From contig NZ_VJZC01000025.1 of assembly GCF_009377185.1 (NCBI RefSeq), positions 1 to 44,279 on the forward strand: DNA of 44,279 nucleotides, in the 5' to 3' direction. This document shows, piece by piece, positions 1 through 7,131 of the stretch (positions are counted from its first letter, which is position 1; each line of letters starts with the position of its first letter). Below the pieces are notes generated by a model, which had not been told where the DNA came from, did not search any database, and saw only the letters and a list, made by a program, of their open reading frames with translations. Source of the DNA: Streptomyces spongiae. Lineage in GTDB: Bacteria; Actinomycetota; Actinomycetes; Streptomycetales; Streptomycetaceae. The translations under genes were made by a program, and so were the position numbers.

Positions 1-1
1 C

Positions 2-241
2 CCCCGCACCGCTCTCCCCCACTGGCCCGTACGCGTCCTCGGCCCCGCTTTCGGCCTGACCCAGGACTACATTCGCAAGCACCTCGGCATCCGCTTCCGG
101 GTGGACAACAGCAGGAGCGTGCACGAACTGGGCGTCACCTACCGGCCGGTCGAGGAGACCGTCCTGGATCACTACGAGGCCTGGCGCCGCCAGAGAGCTG
201 CGAGGAGCGGCCCGGCAGCATCGACACCAGCAACTCCGTGA
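2..241 (+). CDS. NAD-dependent epimerase/dehydratase, C-terminal fragment
   Basis: This is the last 79 codons of a gene that begins before the window. The visible protein contains GPAFGLTQDYIRKHLG, followed by the stretch IRFRVDNSRSVHELGVTYRP and then VEETVLDHYEAWR. The terminal 'D/N-x-SRS...ELG..YRP.EETV.D....W' block is typical of the end of NAD(P)-dependent epimerase/dehydratase or aldehyde-reductase-like short-chain enzymes, where it follows the substrate-binding lobe. The Rossmann fold and catalytic YxxxK lie outside the window, so the substrate cannot be inferred. The gene converges on the LysR gene and the two coding regions overlap by about 107 bp (135-241), so one of the two C-terminal tails is probably dispensable. 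Confidence 0.75.
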   Translation, partial: PRTALPHWPVRVLGPAFGLTQDYIRKHLGIRFRVDNSRSVHELGVTYRPVEETVLDHYEAWRRQRAARSGPAASTPATP

Positions 242-1106
242 ACTGCGTGGCCGCCCACGGCAGCCGGCGGCCGAGCATCGTCTGGATCTGTGCCTCGCGC
301 TGCCGGAACACCGGGTGGTCGACCCGGACGTACGCGACGCCGTCCGTGGACGCCCCCTCGTCCAGGTCGCCGAGATCACCGACGAGGGCGATACCGCCGC
401 CGGAGCGCACGAACTCGTACTGCGGGGCGAGCGCGTCGCAGACCAGGGCCGGGCGGGCCGTAAGACCCTCCAACTGGACGCCGATGTCGAAGAGTTCACG
501 TTGGCTGGTGCCCGACGATCCGAGCGCCAGCGGGTACGCGCACAGCTCCTCCAGAGTGATCCGCTCACGCCCGGCCAGCGCGTGGCCGAGCGGGACGATC
601 GCGGCGACGGGGATGACGACGGCGCACTCCACCCGTACGTCGTGCTGCGGGCCCATCGCGTAGGTGGCGGCGACATCGGCGATCCCCTCGGCCACCCGCC
701 GGGTCGCCTCCTGTCGGGGGACGATGTCGAGGCGGAACGTGACATCGGGGTGCTCGCCGCGGAAGGCGGCCATCGCGGCCGGCACGACGCGCCGCGCGAA
801 CCCCTCCGAGCAGGCGACGGTCACGCTGCGGACATCGGCTCCCCGCCCCGTGCGCAGCTCGTCCAGAAGGGCGGCCGACTCGGCCTCACTGCGGCGGGCG
901 TGCGCCAGCAGCCGGGAGCCCGCGTCGGTCACGGTCATCCCGCGCGGGTGCCGGACGAAGAGCGGCACCCCGAGCCCGGCCTCCAGCTTGGTGATCTGAC
1001 GGCTGATCGCCGACGGAGCGACGTTCAGCGTCAGGGCGGCCTCACTGACCGATCCGGTCCGTGCCACCTCCAGGAAGTACGTGAGGCTCACCGGCACGAG
1101 CTGCAT
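135..1106 (-). CDS. LysR family transcriptional regulator
   Basis: This encodes about 323 aa. Residues 8-65 form the N-terminal winged helix-turn-helix (LTYFLEVARTGSVSEAALTL, then SAISRQITKLEAGLGVPLF). A periplasmic-binding-like effector domain follows from about residue 90 (VTVACSEGFARRVVPAAMAAF). I start it at the ATG at 1106 because the HTH then sits at the usual distance from the N terminus and a GGGGGAG sequence lies 12 nt upstream; an in-frame ATG at 1136 is the alternative. It is divergent from the M20 peptidase/MHS transporter pair (intergenic 1107-1317), the usual arrangement for a LysR regulator of its neighbours. An ATTGCCG...CGGCAAT inverted repeat (1135-1173) is a candidate binding site. 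The C-terminal tail overlaps the convergent epimerase gene. Confidence 0.85.
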   Translation of the reverse strand: MQLVPVSLTYFLEVARTGSVSEAALTLNVAPSAISRQITKLEAGLGVPLFVRHPRGMTVTDAGSRLLAHARRSEAESAALLDELRTGRGADVRSVTVACSEGFARRVVPAAMAAFRGEHPDVTFRLDIVPRQEATRRVAEGIADVAATYAMGPQHDVRVECAVVIPVAAIVPLGHALAGRERITLEELCAYPLALGSSGTSQRELFDIGVQLEGLTARPALVCDALAPQYEFVRSGGGIALVGDLGDLDEGASTDGVAYVRVDHPVFRQREAQIQTMLGRRLPWAATQFTELLVSMLPGRSSQLSGGARPRSDPGRSPRPAGR

Positions 1107-1134
1107 GGCGCCACCGTTCTCCCCCACCTGTCGC

Positions 1135-1173
1135 ATTGCCGAAATCAGAATACTCAGCCCCACAAACGGCAAT
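1135..1173. promoter_or_regulatory. Inverted repeat in LysR/M20 divergent region
   Basis: ATTGCCG (1135-1141) and CGGCAAT (1167-1173) form a perfect 7-bp inverted repeat separated by 25 bp of comparatively AT-rich sequence. It lies just upstream of the preferred LysR start and is a candidate site for LysR autoregulation and divergent control. If translation starts at 1136 the left arm overlaps the start codon. Confidence 0.35.
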
Positions 1174-1317
1174 GGTCGTCGGCCGGAAACCGTCCTACGC
1201 TGCTGAGCCAACACCCCGTCCCCGGCACGGACCGCCGCGTACCGGGCGGCCCTCTCCCTCCCCCCGCCGTGTCCGATCACCCCCTGATCGACCGCGACAC
1301 CCTGGAGAAACACCGCT

Positions 1318-2730
1318 GTGATCCCTGCGCAACTGCTGTACAAGGCCGAGGAGTTCGTCGACTCGGGCGCCTTCTTCGCCGAACTGGCCGCCATGGTCGC
1401 CTATCCGACCGAGAGTGCCCGCCCGGAATCGGGCGTTGCCGTCAGGGCATACCTCGACGAGGTCCTCACCCCTGCTCTGGCGGGTCTCGGGTGTTCCGTG
1501 ACGACGTACGAGAACGAGGACCCGCGCGGCGGGCCGTTCCTCGTCGGCAGGCGTGTCGAGTCGCCCGGGCTGCCCACGCTGCTCTGCTACGGGCACGCGG
1601 ACGTGGTGGAGGGGCAGGCGGGCCGGTGGAGCGAGGACCGTGACCCGTGGACGCTGACCGCCGACGGGGAACGCTGGTACGGGCGCGGCGCGGCCGACAA
1701 CAAGGGCCAGCACCTGGTCAACCTCGCCGCGCTGCGTCTGCTCCTCGCCGAGCGGGGGCGGCTCGGCTTCAACCTCACCTTCCTGTTCGAGACAGGCGAA
1801 GAGATCGGCTTCCCGGGGCTCGCGGAGTTCGCGGCCGCGCACCGCGAGGAGCTGCGGGCCGACGTGGTGGTCGCCTCGGACGGGCCCCGCGTGGACGCGG
1901 CGACGCCGACGCTGTTCCTCGGCTCCCGCGGTGGCGTGCAGATCCAGCTCGACGCGGACCTGCGCCCGGACGCGTACCACTCGGGCAACTGGGGCGGCGT
2001 CCTGCGCAACCCGGCGACCACACTGGCGGGGGCCGTCGCGAGCGTGGTCGACGGGCACGGCCGCATCCGCGTACCGGAACTCCTGCCGCCCGAACTCCCC
2101 GATGTCGTACGGCAGTCACTCACCGGCGTCACCGTCGCCAACAGCCCCGGCGACCCGACGCCGGACGACGGCTGGGGCGACACCGCGCTGACCACCGCCG
2201 AACGCCTCTACGCCTGGAACACCCTGGAGGTGCTGGCGCTGGGCGCGGCCGACATCGACCGGCCGGTCAACGCGATCCCCGGCCGGGCCCGTGCCGTCCT
2301 CCAGCTCCGTTACGTCGCGGGCACGGACGTGAGCCGCGTGGGCGAGGTCCTCAGCGAGCACCTCGCCCGCGAGGGCTACTCCATGGTCGACGTGACCGTC
2401 CTCGGACGGTTCGCCGCCGCACGGACGCCGCTCGACGATCCGTGGGTGGGCTGGGCGAAGTCCGCGCTGGAGCGGGTGGCCGGGCGGCCGGTGACCGTCC
2501 TGCCCAACATCGGCGGCTCCCTCCCCCACTCGGTCTTCACCGATGTCCTCGGTCTTCCGGCCCTGTGGCTGCCGCACTCCTATCCCGGCTGTCTGCAGCA
2601 CGCCCCCGACGAGCACATGCTCGCGCCGATCGCCCGCGAGGGCCTGGTCCTGGCGACGGCGCTCTTCCACGCGCTCGGCGACCCCTCCCCCGAACTCCCG
2701 CTCCCCGCACACGCGAAGGACCCACGATGA
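1318..2730 (+). CDS. M20 family metallopeptidase (dipeptidase/deacylase)
   Basis: A 470-aa cytosolic metallohydrolase of the M20/ArgE-DapE-CPG2 class. The di-metal ligands are recognisable: His in CYGHADVVEG, Asp in YGRGAADNKGQ, Glu-Glu in FETGEEIGFPG, Asp in VVASDGPR and His in a SYPGCLQHAPDEHM block near the C terminus. The dimerisation 'lid' domain lies between about residues 200 and 330. The GTG start has GGAG about 11 nt upstream. Its length and motifs fit M20 dipeptidases rather than the roughly 380-aa HipO/YxeP aminoacylases. The stop overlaps the next start (ATGA), so it is translationally coupled to an MHS transporter. I infer that the pair imports and hydrolyses a small amide or peptide under LysR control; the substrate is unknown. 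Confidence 0.88.
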   Translation: MIPAQLLYKAEEFVDSGAFFAELAAMVAYPTESARPESGVAVRAYLDEVLTPALAGLGCSVTTYENEDPRGGPFLVGRRVESPGLPTLLCYGHADVVEGQAGRWSEDRDPWTLTADGERWYGRGAADNKGQHLVNLAALRLLLAERGRLGFNLTFLFETGEEIGFPGLAEFAAAHREELRADVVVASDGPRVDAATPTLFLGSRGGVQIQLDADLRPDAYHSGNWGGVLRNPATTLAGAVASVVDGHGRIRVPELLPPELPDVVRQSLTGVTVANSPGDPTPDDGWGDTALTTAERLYAWNTLEVLALGAADIDRPVNAIPGRARAVLQLRYVAGTDVSRVGEVLSEHLAREGYSMVDVTVLGRFAAARTPLDDPWVGWAKSALERVAGRPVTVLPNIGGSLPHSVFTDVLGLPALWLPHSYPGCLQHAPDEHMLAPIAREGLVLATALFHALGDPSPELPLPAHAKDPR

Positions 2731-4022
2731 CCGTTCAGCAGGCCGACCCGGAGACGTCCGCCACTCCCACGGCCACGAAACGCGCGATCGCTGCGGCCAC
2801 CATCGGCAACGCGCTCGAGTGGTTCGACCTCGCGCTGTACGCGCTGCTGGCGTCGTACATCGGCCGCACCTTCTTCCCGTCCGACGACGCGGGCGTCCAA
2901 CTGGTCCAGACGTACGCGGTGTTCGGCATCACCTACCTGATCCGCCCGATCGGCGGCCTGATGCTGGGCGCGTACGCCGACCGGCGCGGCCGCAAGAAGG
3001 CGCTGATGCTGTCCATCCGGCTGATGGTGGTCGGCACGCTGCTGATGGCGTTCATGCCGGGCTACGCGACCCTCGGCATCCTGGCGCCACTGGGGATCGT
3101 CGTGGCCAGGCTGCTGCAAGGGTTCGCGGCGGGCGGTGAGTTCGGCGCGGCGACGTCCTTCCTGGTGGAGCAGAACTCCGGGCGCAAGGGGTTCCTCGGC
3201 AGCTTCCAGTTCGCGAGCCAGGGCCTGTCGACGCTGATGGCGGCGGGCTTCGCGGCCGGTCTGACGGCCGTGCTGTCGGACAGCCAGATGACGTCGTGGG
3301 GCTGGCGGGTGCCGTTCGTGTTCGGGCTGCTGATCGGTCCGGTGGGCTACTTCGTCCGCCGGTACGTGGAGGAGTCCCCGGCGATGGCTCAGGCGGCGGC
3401 CGAGGAGGCTCCCCGGTCACGGTCCGTCGTCCTCGCGGTGTTCCGCGACCACTGGGGCGGTCTGCTGGTGGCGGGCGGTGTGCTGATCGTGTCGACGGCG
3501 CTGAACTTCATCCTCCAGTACCTGCCGACCTTCGGCATCAAGGAACTGGGTCTGGACGACTCCCTGTCGTACGTGGCGCTGTTCGTCACCGGCGCGATCC
3601 TGACGTTCGGCACCCCCGTGGTGGGTCTGCTCGCCGACCGTTACGGCCGCGTGCGCATCATGCTGCCGTCCGCGCTGCTGATCGGCGCGGCCGCGATCCC
3701 GCTGTTCCACTGGCTCACGGCCTCACCGTCGTTCCTGACCCTCACCCTCTGCATGACCGTCCTCGGTCTTTTGAAGGCGGCGTACTTCGGGGCGCTCCCC
3801 TCGGTGATGTCGGACGTGTTCCCGGCCCGGGCACGGGCGACCGGCCTGTCCTTCAGCTACAACACGACGGTCGCCGTCTTCGGCGGGTTCACCCCGACGA
3901 TCGCGGCGGCCCTCGTCACCACGACCGGCTCGCAGGTGTCACCGGCGTACTACCTGCTGGCCGTGGCCCTGTTGAGCGTGACCGCACTGGTGACGGGTGC
4001 CCGCACCCACGGCATCCGCTGA
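2727..4022 (+). CDS. MFS transporter, metabolite:H+ symporter (MHS/ProP-like)
   Basis: A 431-aa integral membrane protein with about 12 predicted helices. The N-terminal signature TIGNALEWFDLALYALLASY is characteristic of the MHS family (ProP, KgtP, CitA and relatives). It is followed by the MFS loop motif GAYADRRGRKKAL between helices 2 and 3 and the helix-5 region LLQGFAAGGEFGAA. The family takes up organic acids, betaines or related metabolites with protons. The ATG overlaps the M20 stop by 4 bp, so I choose it as the real start; the longer in-frame upstream opening is not used. The 3' end overlaps the convergent GST-like gene by 84 bp. Confidence 0.88.
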   Translation: MTVQQADPETSATPTATKRAIAAATIGNALEWFDLALYALLASYIGRTFFPSDDAGVQLVQTYAVFGITYLIRPIGGLMLGAYADRRGRKKALMLSIRLMVVGTLLMAFMPGYATLGILAPLGIVVARLLQGFAAGGEFGAATSFLVEQNSGRKGFLGSFQFASQGLSTLMAAGFAAGLTAVLSDSQMTSWGWRVPFVFGLLIGPVGYFVRRYVEESPAMAQAAAEEAPRSRSVVLAVFRDHWGGLLVAGGVLIVSTALNFILQYLPTFGIKELGLDDSLSYVALFVTGAILTFGTPVVGLLADRYGRVRIMLPSALLIGAAAIPLFHWLTASPSFLTLTLCMTVLGLLKAAYFGALPSVMSDVFPARARATGLSFSYNTTVAVFGGFTPTIAAALVTTTGSQVSPAYYLLAVALLSVTALVTGARTHGIR

Positions 4023-4850
4023 CGCCCAGTCCACGATCTGGGTCGCCGCCCCGGCGGCCTCCTCGCCCCGGCAGTGCGCGTGATGGCGCCGGGCGATGCC
4101 GTCGAGGTCGAGATACGTACCGAACGAGGGGTGCTCCGCCAGGCGCCGCGCGTACGCCCACAACCGCCGGTGGTCGGCGATGCGGTGCACCGCGGCGGCG
4201 TCCAGGTGATGCCGGTGCACCGTGTCCAACTGGACCAGCGTCACCCACAGCCGCACGTCGGCGGCGGTCAGCCGGTCGCCCAGCACGTACTCGTGCGACC
4301 GGAGCCGCTGCTCCAGCTCGCCCAGGGCCTCCAACAGGGTGGCGAGCGCCGCATCACGCACCCCGGGATCGATGTCGGCCCGCCCCGCGCGCTGCGCCGA
4401 CGCGGTGATGTCCTGTTCACAGAGCCGGACGACGGTCCTGACGGCGTCCTCCGTGCCGCACGGGTGGAGGACGGGACCGTCGCCGCCGAACCGGCGGGCC
4501 AGGTCCCGCAGGATGCCGGGGGCGTGGGTGCTGACGATCCGCCCGGTCCACTGGTCGCTGAGCACCGGCGCCACGGCGGGGCCGCGGTGCTGGTGCTCAC
4601 TGGCGTCGTACAGCGGGCGCAGTGCCAGGTGCCCGCCGTCGGGTGCGTCGGGCACGGCGGGCAGCAGCGTCACGGGAAGGAGGTCGGCGAGGCCGAGCAG
4701 GCTGTGGGTGACGGCGATCTCGAGGCCGTACGGACAGGACAGCGCGAGATGAAGGCGGTAGCGGTGCGGCACGGCGTAGTAGCCGCTGCGCGCGTCACGG
4801 CCGATCCTGCTCCGGAAGGACGGCACGGCTGCGGGGGATGTGGCGGACAT
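3939..4850 (-). CDS. Glutathione S-transferase-like / glutathionyl-hydroquinone reductase-like protein
   Basis: About 303 aa. The N-terminal half resembles the thioredoxin-fold part of Xi-class GSTs (ECM4/YqjG), with CPYGLE in place of the usual CPWA(H/N) active site. Positions 160-270 match the helical GST C-terminal domain, including the typical LGDRLTAADVRLWVTLVQLD. Xi-class enzymes reduce glutathionyl-hydroquinones; actinomycetes generally use mycothiol, so the thiol partner is uncertain. I choose the ATG at 4850 because AGGGAGA lies 7 nt upstream. A conserved cysteine-type leader peptide is encoded 105 bp upstream (4956-5075), implying sulfur or cysteine control. The SD region CTCCCAGGGAG is self-complementary and could be sequestered. 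The last 84 bp overlap the convergent MHS transporter gene. Confidence 0.75.
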   Translation of the reverse strand: MSATSPAAVPSFRSRIGRDARSGYYAVPHRYRLHLALSCPYGLEIAVTHSLLGLADLLPVTLLPAVPDAPDGGHLALRPLYDASEHQHRGPAVAPVLSDQWTGRIVSTHAPGILRDLARRFGGDGPVLHPCGTEDAVRTVVRLCEQDITASAQRAGRADIDPGVRDAALATLLEALGELEQRLRSHEYVLGDRLTAADVRLWVTLVQLDTVHRHHLDAAAVHRIADHRRLWAYARRLAEHPSFGTYLDLDGIARRHHAHCRGEEAAGAATQIVDWASADAVGAGTRHQCGHAQQGHGQQVVRR

Positions 4851-4955
4851 ACGTCTCCCTGGGAGTCTTCGGGCACGGGCGTACAGCGACGACGGCACGC
4901 GGCGGCCTCGGCGCGGCCGGGGATGCGGGGTGCAGGATGCGGGATGCGTGGGGCG

Positions 4956-5075
4956 TCAGGCGCGGGCGGGCGCGGCGCCACCGACGGGCGGGAGACTCGC
5001 CGCGCTGCACACACGCAGCAGATCGATGTGGCGGCGGGACGTCAGCAGGGGCCTAAGAGGGGCGGCGGTACGCAT
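4956..5075 (-). CDS. Cysteine-type regulatory leader peptide (39 aa)
   Basis: A short ORF that standard gene calling would miss. It runs from ATG at 5075 to TGA at 4956 and contains TSRRHIDLLRVCSAA. This matches the short leader peptides found in front of sulfur-metabolism genes in Streptomyces (pattern S-R-x-H-(I/V)-D-L-x-R-V-x-S-A). It carries a single Cys codon inside the conserved block. It lies between a predicted promoter (CTGACA-N16-TAGTGA, 5134-5161) and the GST-like gene, all on the minus strand. No clear ribosome binding site precedes the ATG. Its likely role is a stalling or attenuation uORF sensing Cys-tRNA; this is inferred by family resemblance. Confidence 0.72.
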   Translation of the reverse strand: MRTAAPLRPLLTSRRHIDLLRVCSAASLPPVGGAAPARA

Positions 5076-5133
5076 ACGGGCGGTGTCACTGCCACGGACC
5101 GGCCCCGAGCTCCTCATTGCCTTCCCTACCAAT

Positions 5134-5161
5134 TCACTAGGATTCCCAGTTGGAGTGTCAG
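5134..5161 (-). promoter_or_regulatory. Predicted promoter for leader peptide/GST-like unit
   Basis: On the minus strand, CTGACA (5161-5156) and TAGTGA (5139-5134) are separated by 16 bp, a reasonable vegetative sigma-factor promoter. The predicted start site is near 5127, about 50 nt before the leader-peptide ATG. The -10 overlaps an imperfect palindrome ACTAGG-ATT-CCCAGT (5136-5150) that shares the ACTAGG half with the perfect operator at 7021-7056, suggesting a common regulator. Confidence 0.45.
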
Positions 5162-5218
5162 GCCGTGCCGGGCTCCCGTCAAGAGGACCTCACCCGGATC
5201 GGGAGTCCTGCCGGCCGG

Positions 5219-5677
5219 TCAGGGGTTCGTCCACGCCTCGGGGTCCTCGGCGAGCCCCTGGACCTCTTCCGGCAGTTTGGCCGTGGCCACGTCGGCCAGG
5301 GTGACCTCGCCCAGGATCTTGCGGACGTTGGCGCGTACCGCGATCCACAGGGGCAGGAGCGACTCCGCGGGCCCGACGTAGGAGAGCTCGGGCGGGCGCA
5401 CACCGCGTACGGACACCAGCGGCCCGTCCGCCACCCGGATGATGTCGGCGATGGCGATCGTGTCCGCGGGCCGCGCCAGCCGGTAGCCGCCCTTCCCGCC
5501 GCGCTGGCTCACCACGAGCCCGCCGCGACGCAGGTCGCCCAGGATGCCCTCCAGAAACTTGTGCGGGATGCCCTGCGCGGCGGCGATCACCTCGGCCTTG
5601 AGTGACGCGTCGTCACTCACCGAGGCCAGCTCGAGCGCCGCCCGCACCGCATAGTCCGCCTTGGCCGAGATCCGCAT
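5219..5677 (-). CDS. Rrf2 family transcriptional regulator (cysteine-free, CymR-like)
   Basis: About 152 aa. It begins MRISAKADYAVRAALELA, the standard Rrf2 winged-helix N terminus, with the recognition region IPHKFLEGILGDLRRGGLV and the wing QRGGKGGYRLARP. The ATG at 5677 is chosen because the Rrf2 domain starts there; a short in-frame extension to 5695 is less likely. The protein has no cysteine at all, so it cannot bind an Fe-S cluster like IscR or NsrR. This resembles CymR, the Rrf2 repressor of cysteine metabolism in firmicutes. It lies 51 bp downstream of the SfnB-like gene on the same strand and is probably co-transcribed with it. The operator candidates at 7021-7056 and 5136-5150 may be its targets. 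Confidence 0.85.
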   Translation of the reverse strand: MRISAKADYAVRAALELASVSDDASLKAEVIAAAQGIPHKFLEGILGDLRRGGLVVSQRGGKGGYRLARPADTIAIADIIRVADGPLVSVRGVRPPELSYVGPAESLLPLWIAVRANVRKILGEVTLADVATAKLPEEVQGLAEDPEAWTNP

Positions 5678-5728
5678 GCCCCGATTATCCGTCACCGCCG
5701 CCTCGCCCTGTCACCGGCCGTGGGTCCG

Positions 5729-6991
5729 TCAGGCGGGGAGGGCGAACGTCGGGTGTGCGTCGTTGAGGCAGTAGTCCCCGACCTCGCGCAGCCGGGGGGC
5801 CACGGGCTCGCGGAGGGTGTGGGTGCGGGCGTTGCGCCAGAAGCGGTCGAACCCGTGGCGTGCGGAGGTGGCGCAGCTGCCGATGACATCCAGGGCGTGT
5901 GTGGTGATCTCCTGTGCGGCGCGGGCCGCGGCGGCCTCGGCGGCGCCCGCGAGGACGGTGATCTCCGCGCACTGGTCGTCCTCGACGTCATCGCCGCGGG
6001 CGAGCCCCTGCGCCAGGGACTCGACCGCCTGGTCGGCGAGCGCCGACGCGGCACGTGCGGCGACGACGAGTTCCCCGTAGGCGGTCAGCGCGTACGGGTC
6101 CTGCGGCGGGCCGCACTGCCAGGACCCCTGGGCGGACGGCTGCCGGGAGTGGTGCGTGGCCCTGCTGTATTCACGGGCTTCCAGGAGCAGCCCGTCGGCG
6201 ATGCCGAGGCAGAACTGGGCCGAGACCAGACGCGCGGTCGGTACGGCCAGGCCGGCGAAAGGGGGCAGGACGCCCTCGTCAGAGGAGAGCGAGCCGAACA
6301 CGTCACCGGCCGGGACCGCCACCGAGTCGAACTCGACACCGCCGCCGGCCGCCAGCCGCTGCCCGAACACGTCCCCGTCGCTGACACAGGTCACGCCGGG
6401 ATGGGCGGGGTCGACGAGGACGGCCAGGGGCTCCCCGGTGTCGGACCGTGCGGCGCGCACCGCCAGCCGGTCGGCCACCGCGACCCCACAGGCGTAGTCC
6501 TGACGGCCGTCCAGCAGATAACCGTCTCCGGTGGGGGTCAGCCTCAGCGGTGGCTCATGGGCGGCGAAGCCGCCTCCCCAGCACCACTGCCCCGCCGCGG
6601 ACTCCCGCTCGACCCGTGCGGCGAGAGCGGGAGCAGCGAAGAAGCGCGCGCCGAAGGAAAGGAAGTAGTGACAGCCCAGCAGCTGCCCGATGGCGCCGTC
6701 GGCCGCCGCGACCGTCCGGACGACCGCGTAGGCCGTCCGCCAGTCCGCGCCCGTCCCGCCGTGTTCGGCCGGTGTCAGCAACGTCAGCAACCCCGCCTCG
6801 CGCAGCCGCGAGACCTCGTCGAGCGGTACCTTCCCGGCCTGTTCACGGTCGACCGCGTCCGTGGCCAGGTCGTCCGCCACCTCGCGGGCTATGTGCAGCA
6901 GGCGGTCGTGCCCGGACCCGGCTTCGCCACCCCCGGTCGGACCCTCGCTCGCGGCCGACCCCTCATACCGAATCCGCAACATGTTCGCCAT
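5729..6991 (-). CDS. Acyl-CoA dehydrogenase-like flavin monooxygenase (SfnB/DszC type)
   Basis: 420 aa with an acyl-CoA dehydrogenase fold. The C-terminal RHGFDRFWRNARTHTLREPV is the hallmark of the SfnB/DszC/SoxC branch, flavoproteins linked to oxidation or desulfurisation of organosulfur compounds rather than fatty-acid oxidation. The N-terminal helical domain (about 30-140) includes LTPAEHGGTGADWRTAYAVV and the central beta domain is about 140-240. GGTGA lies 6 nt before the ATG at 6991; a second ATG at 6982 is possible. It lies downstream of the cystine-type ABC operon and just after a perfect 11-bp inverted repeat (7021-7056). I infer a reduced-flavin-dependent step in organosulfur use; the substrate is not determinable. 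Confidence 0.83.
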   Translation of the reverse strand: MANMLRIRYEGSAASEGPTGGGEAGSGHDRLLHIAREVADDLATDAVDREQAGKVPLDEVSRLREAGLLTLLTPAEHGGTGADWRTAYAVVRTVAAADGAIGQLLGCHYFLSFGARFFAAPALAARVERESAAGQWCWGGGFAAHEPPLRLTPTGDGYLLDGRQDYACGVAVADRLAVRAARSDTGEPLAVLVDPAHPGVTCVSDGDVFGQRLAAGGGVEFDSVAVPAGDVFGSLSSDEGVLPPFAGLAVPTARLVSAQFCLGIADGLLLEAREYSRATHHSRQPSAQGSWQCGPPQDPYALTAYGELVVAARAASALADQAVESLAQGLARGDDVEDDQCAEITVLAGAAEAAAARAAQEITTHALDVIGSCATSARHGFDRFWRNARTHTLREPVAPRLREVGDYCLNDAHPTFALPA

Positions 6992-7020
6992 CCTCAGTCA
7001 CCCCCTCGACGGAGGTCAAT

Positions 7021-7056
7021 GTTTCCCTAGTAAACCGATAGGAAAACTAGGGAAAC
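7021..7056. promoter_or_regulatory. Perfect 11-bp inverted repeat, candidate Rrf2 operator
   Basis: GTTTCCCTAGT (7021-7031) and ACTAGGGAAAC (7046-7056) are exact reverse complements separated by 14 bp. The element is AT-rich against its background and lies 30 bp upstream of the SfnB-like start, in the 123-bp gap after the upstream binding-protein gene. The position fits an operator controlling the SfnB-like/Rrf2 unit. Nothing T-rich follows, so a terminator for the upstream operon is less likely. Confidence 0.55.
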
Positions 7057-7080
7057 TGGCCGGATTGCGCTCTTGGCTAC

Positions 7081-7131
7081 TTGCTGGTCCTGGAACTGCT
7101 TGTTGGTCCTGGGGCTACTTGTTGGTCCTGG
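7081..7131. repeat. 19-bp tandem repeat, about 2.7 copies, at a gene terminus
   Basis: The unit TTG(C/T)TGGTCCTGG plus six bases occurs at 7081-7099, 7100-7118 and partially at 7119-7131. On the minus strand this duplicates the last codons and stop of the solute-binding protein gene (…CCAGGACCAACAAG-TAG), so the true 3' end at 7115 is followed by degenerate copies of itself. It looks like a local slippage duplication. Confidence 0.75.

Noticed and set aside
1647..2726. Long open frame continuous with the MHS transporter on the + strand
   Set aside because: The upstream part is an Arg/Pro/Gly-rich shadow of the M20 peptidase gene; the transporter has its own ATG at 2727 overlapping the M20 stop.
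1318..2730. M20 peptidase as the deacetylase of the sulfur-salvage pathway
   Set aside because: It is in a separate, LysR-linked unit 2.5 kb from the island and is a longer dipeptidase-type M20 protein than HipO/YxeP; the link is not supported.
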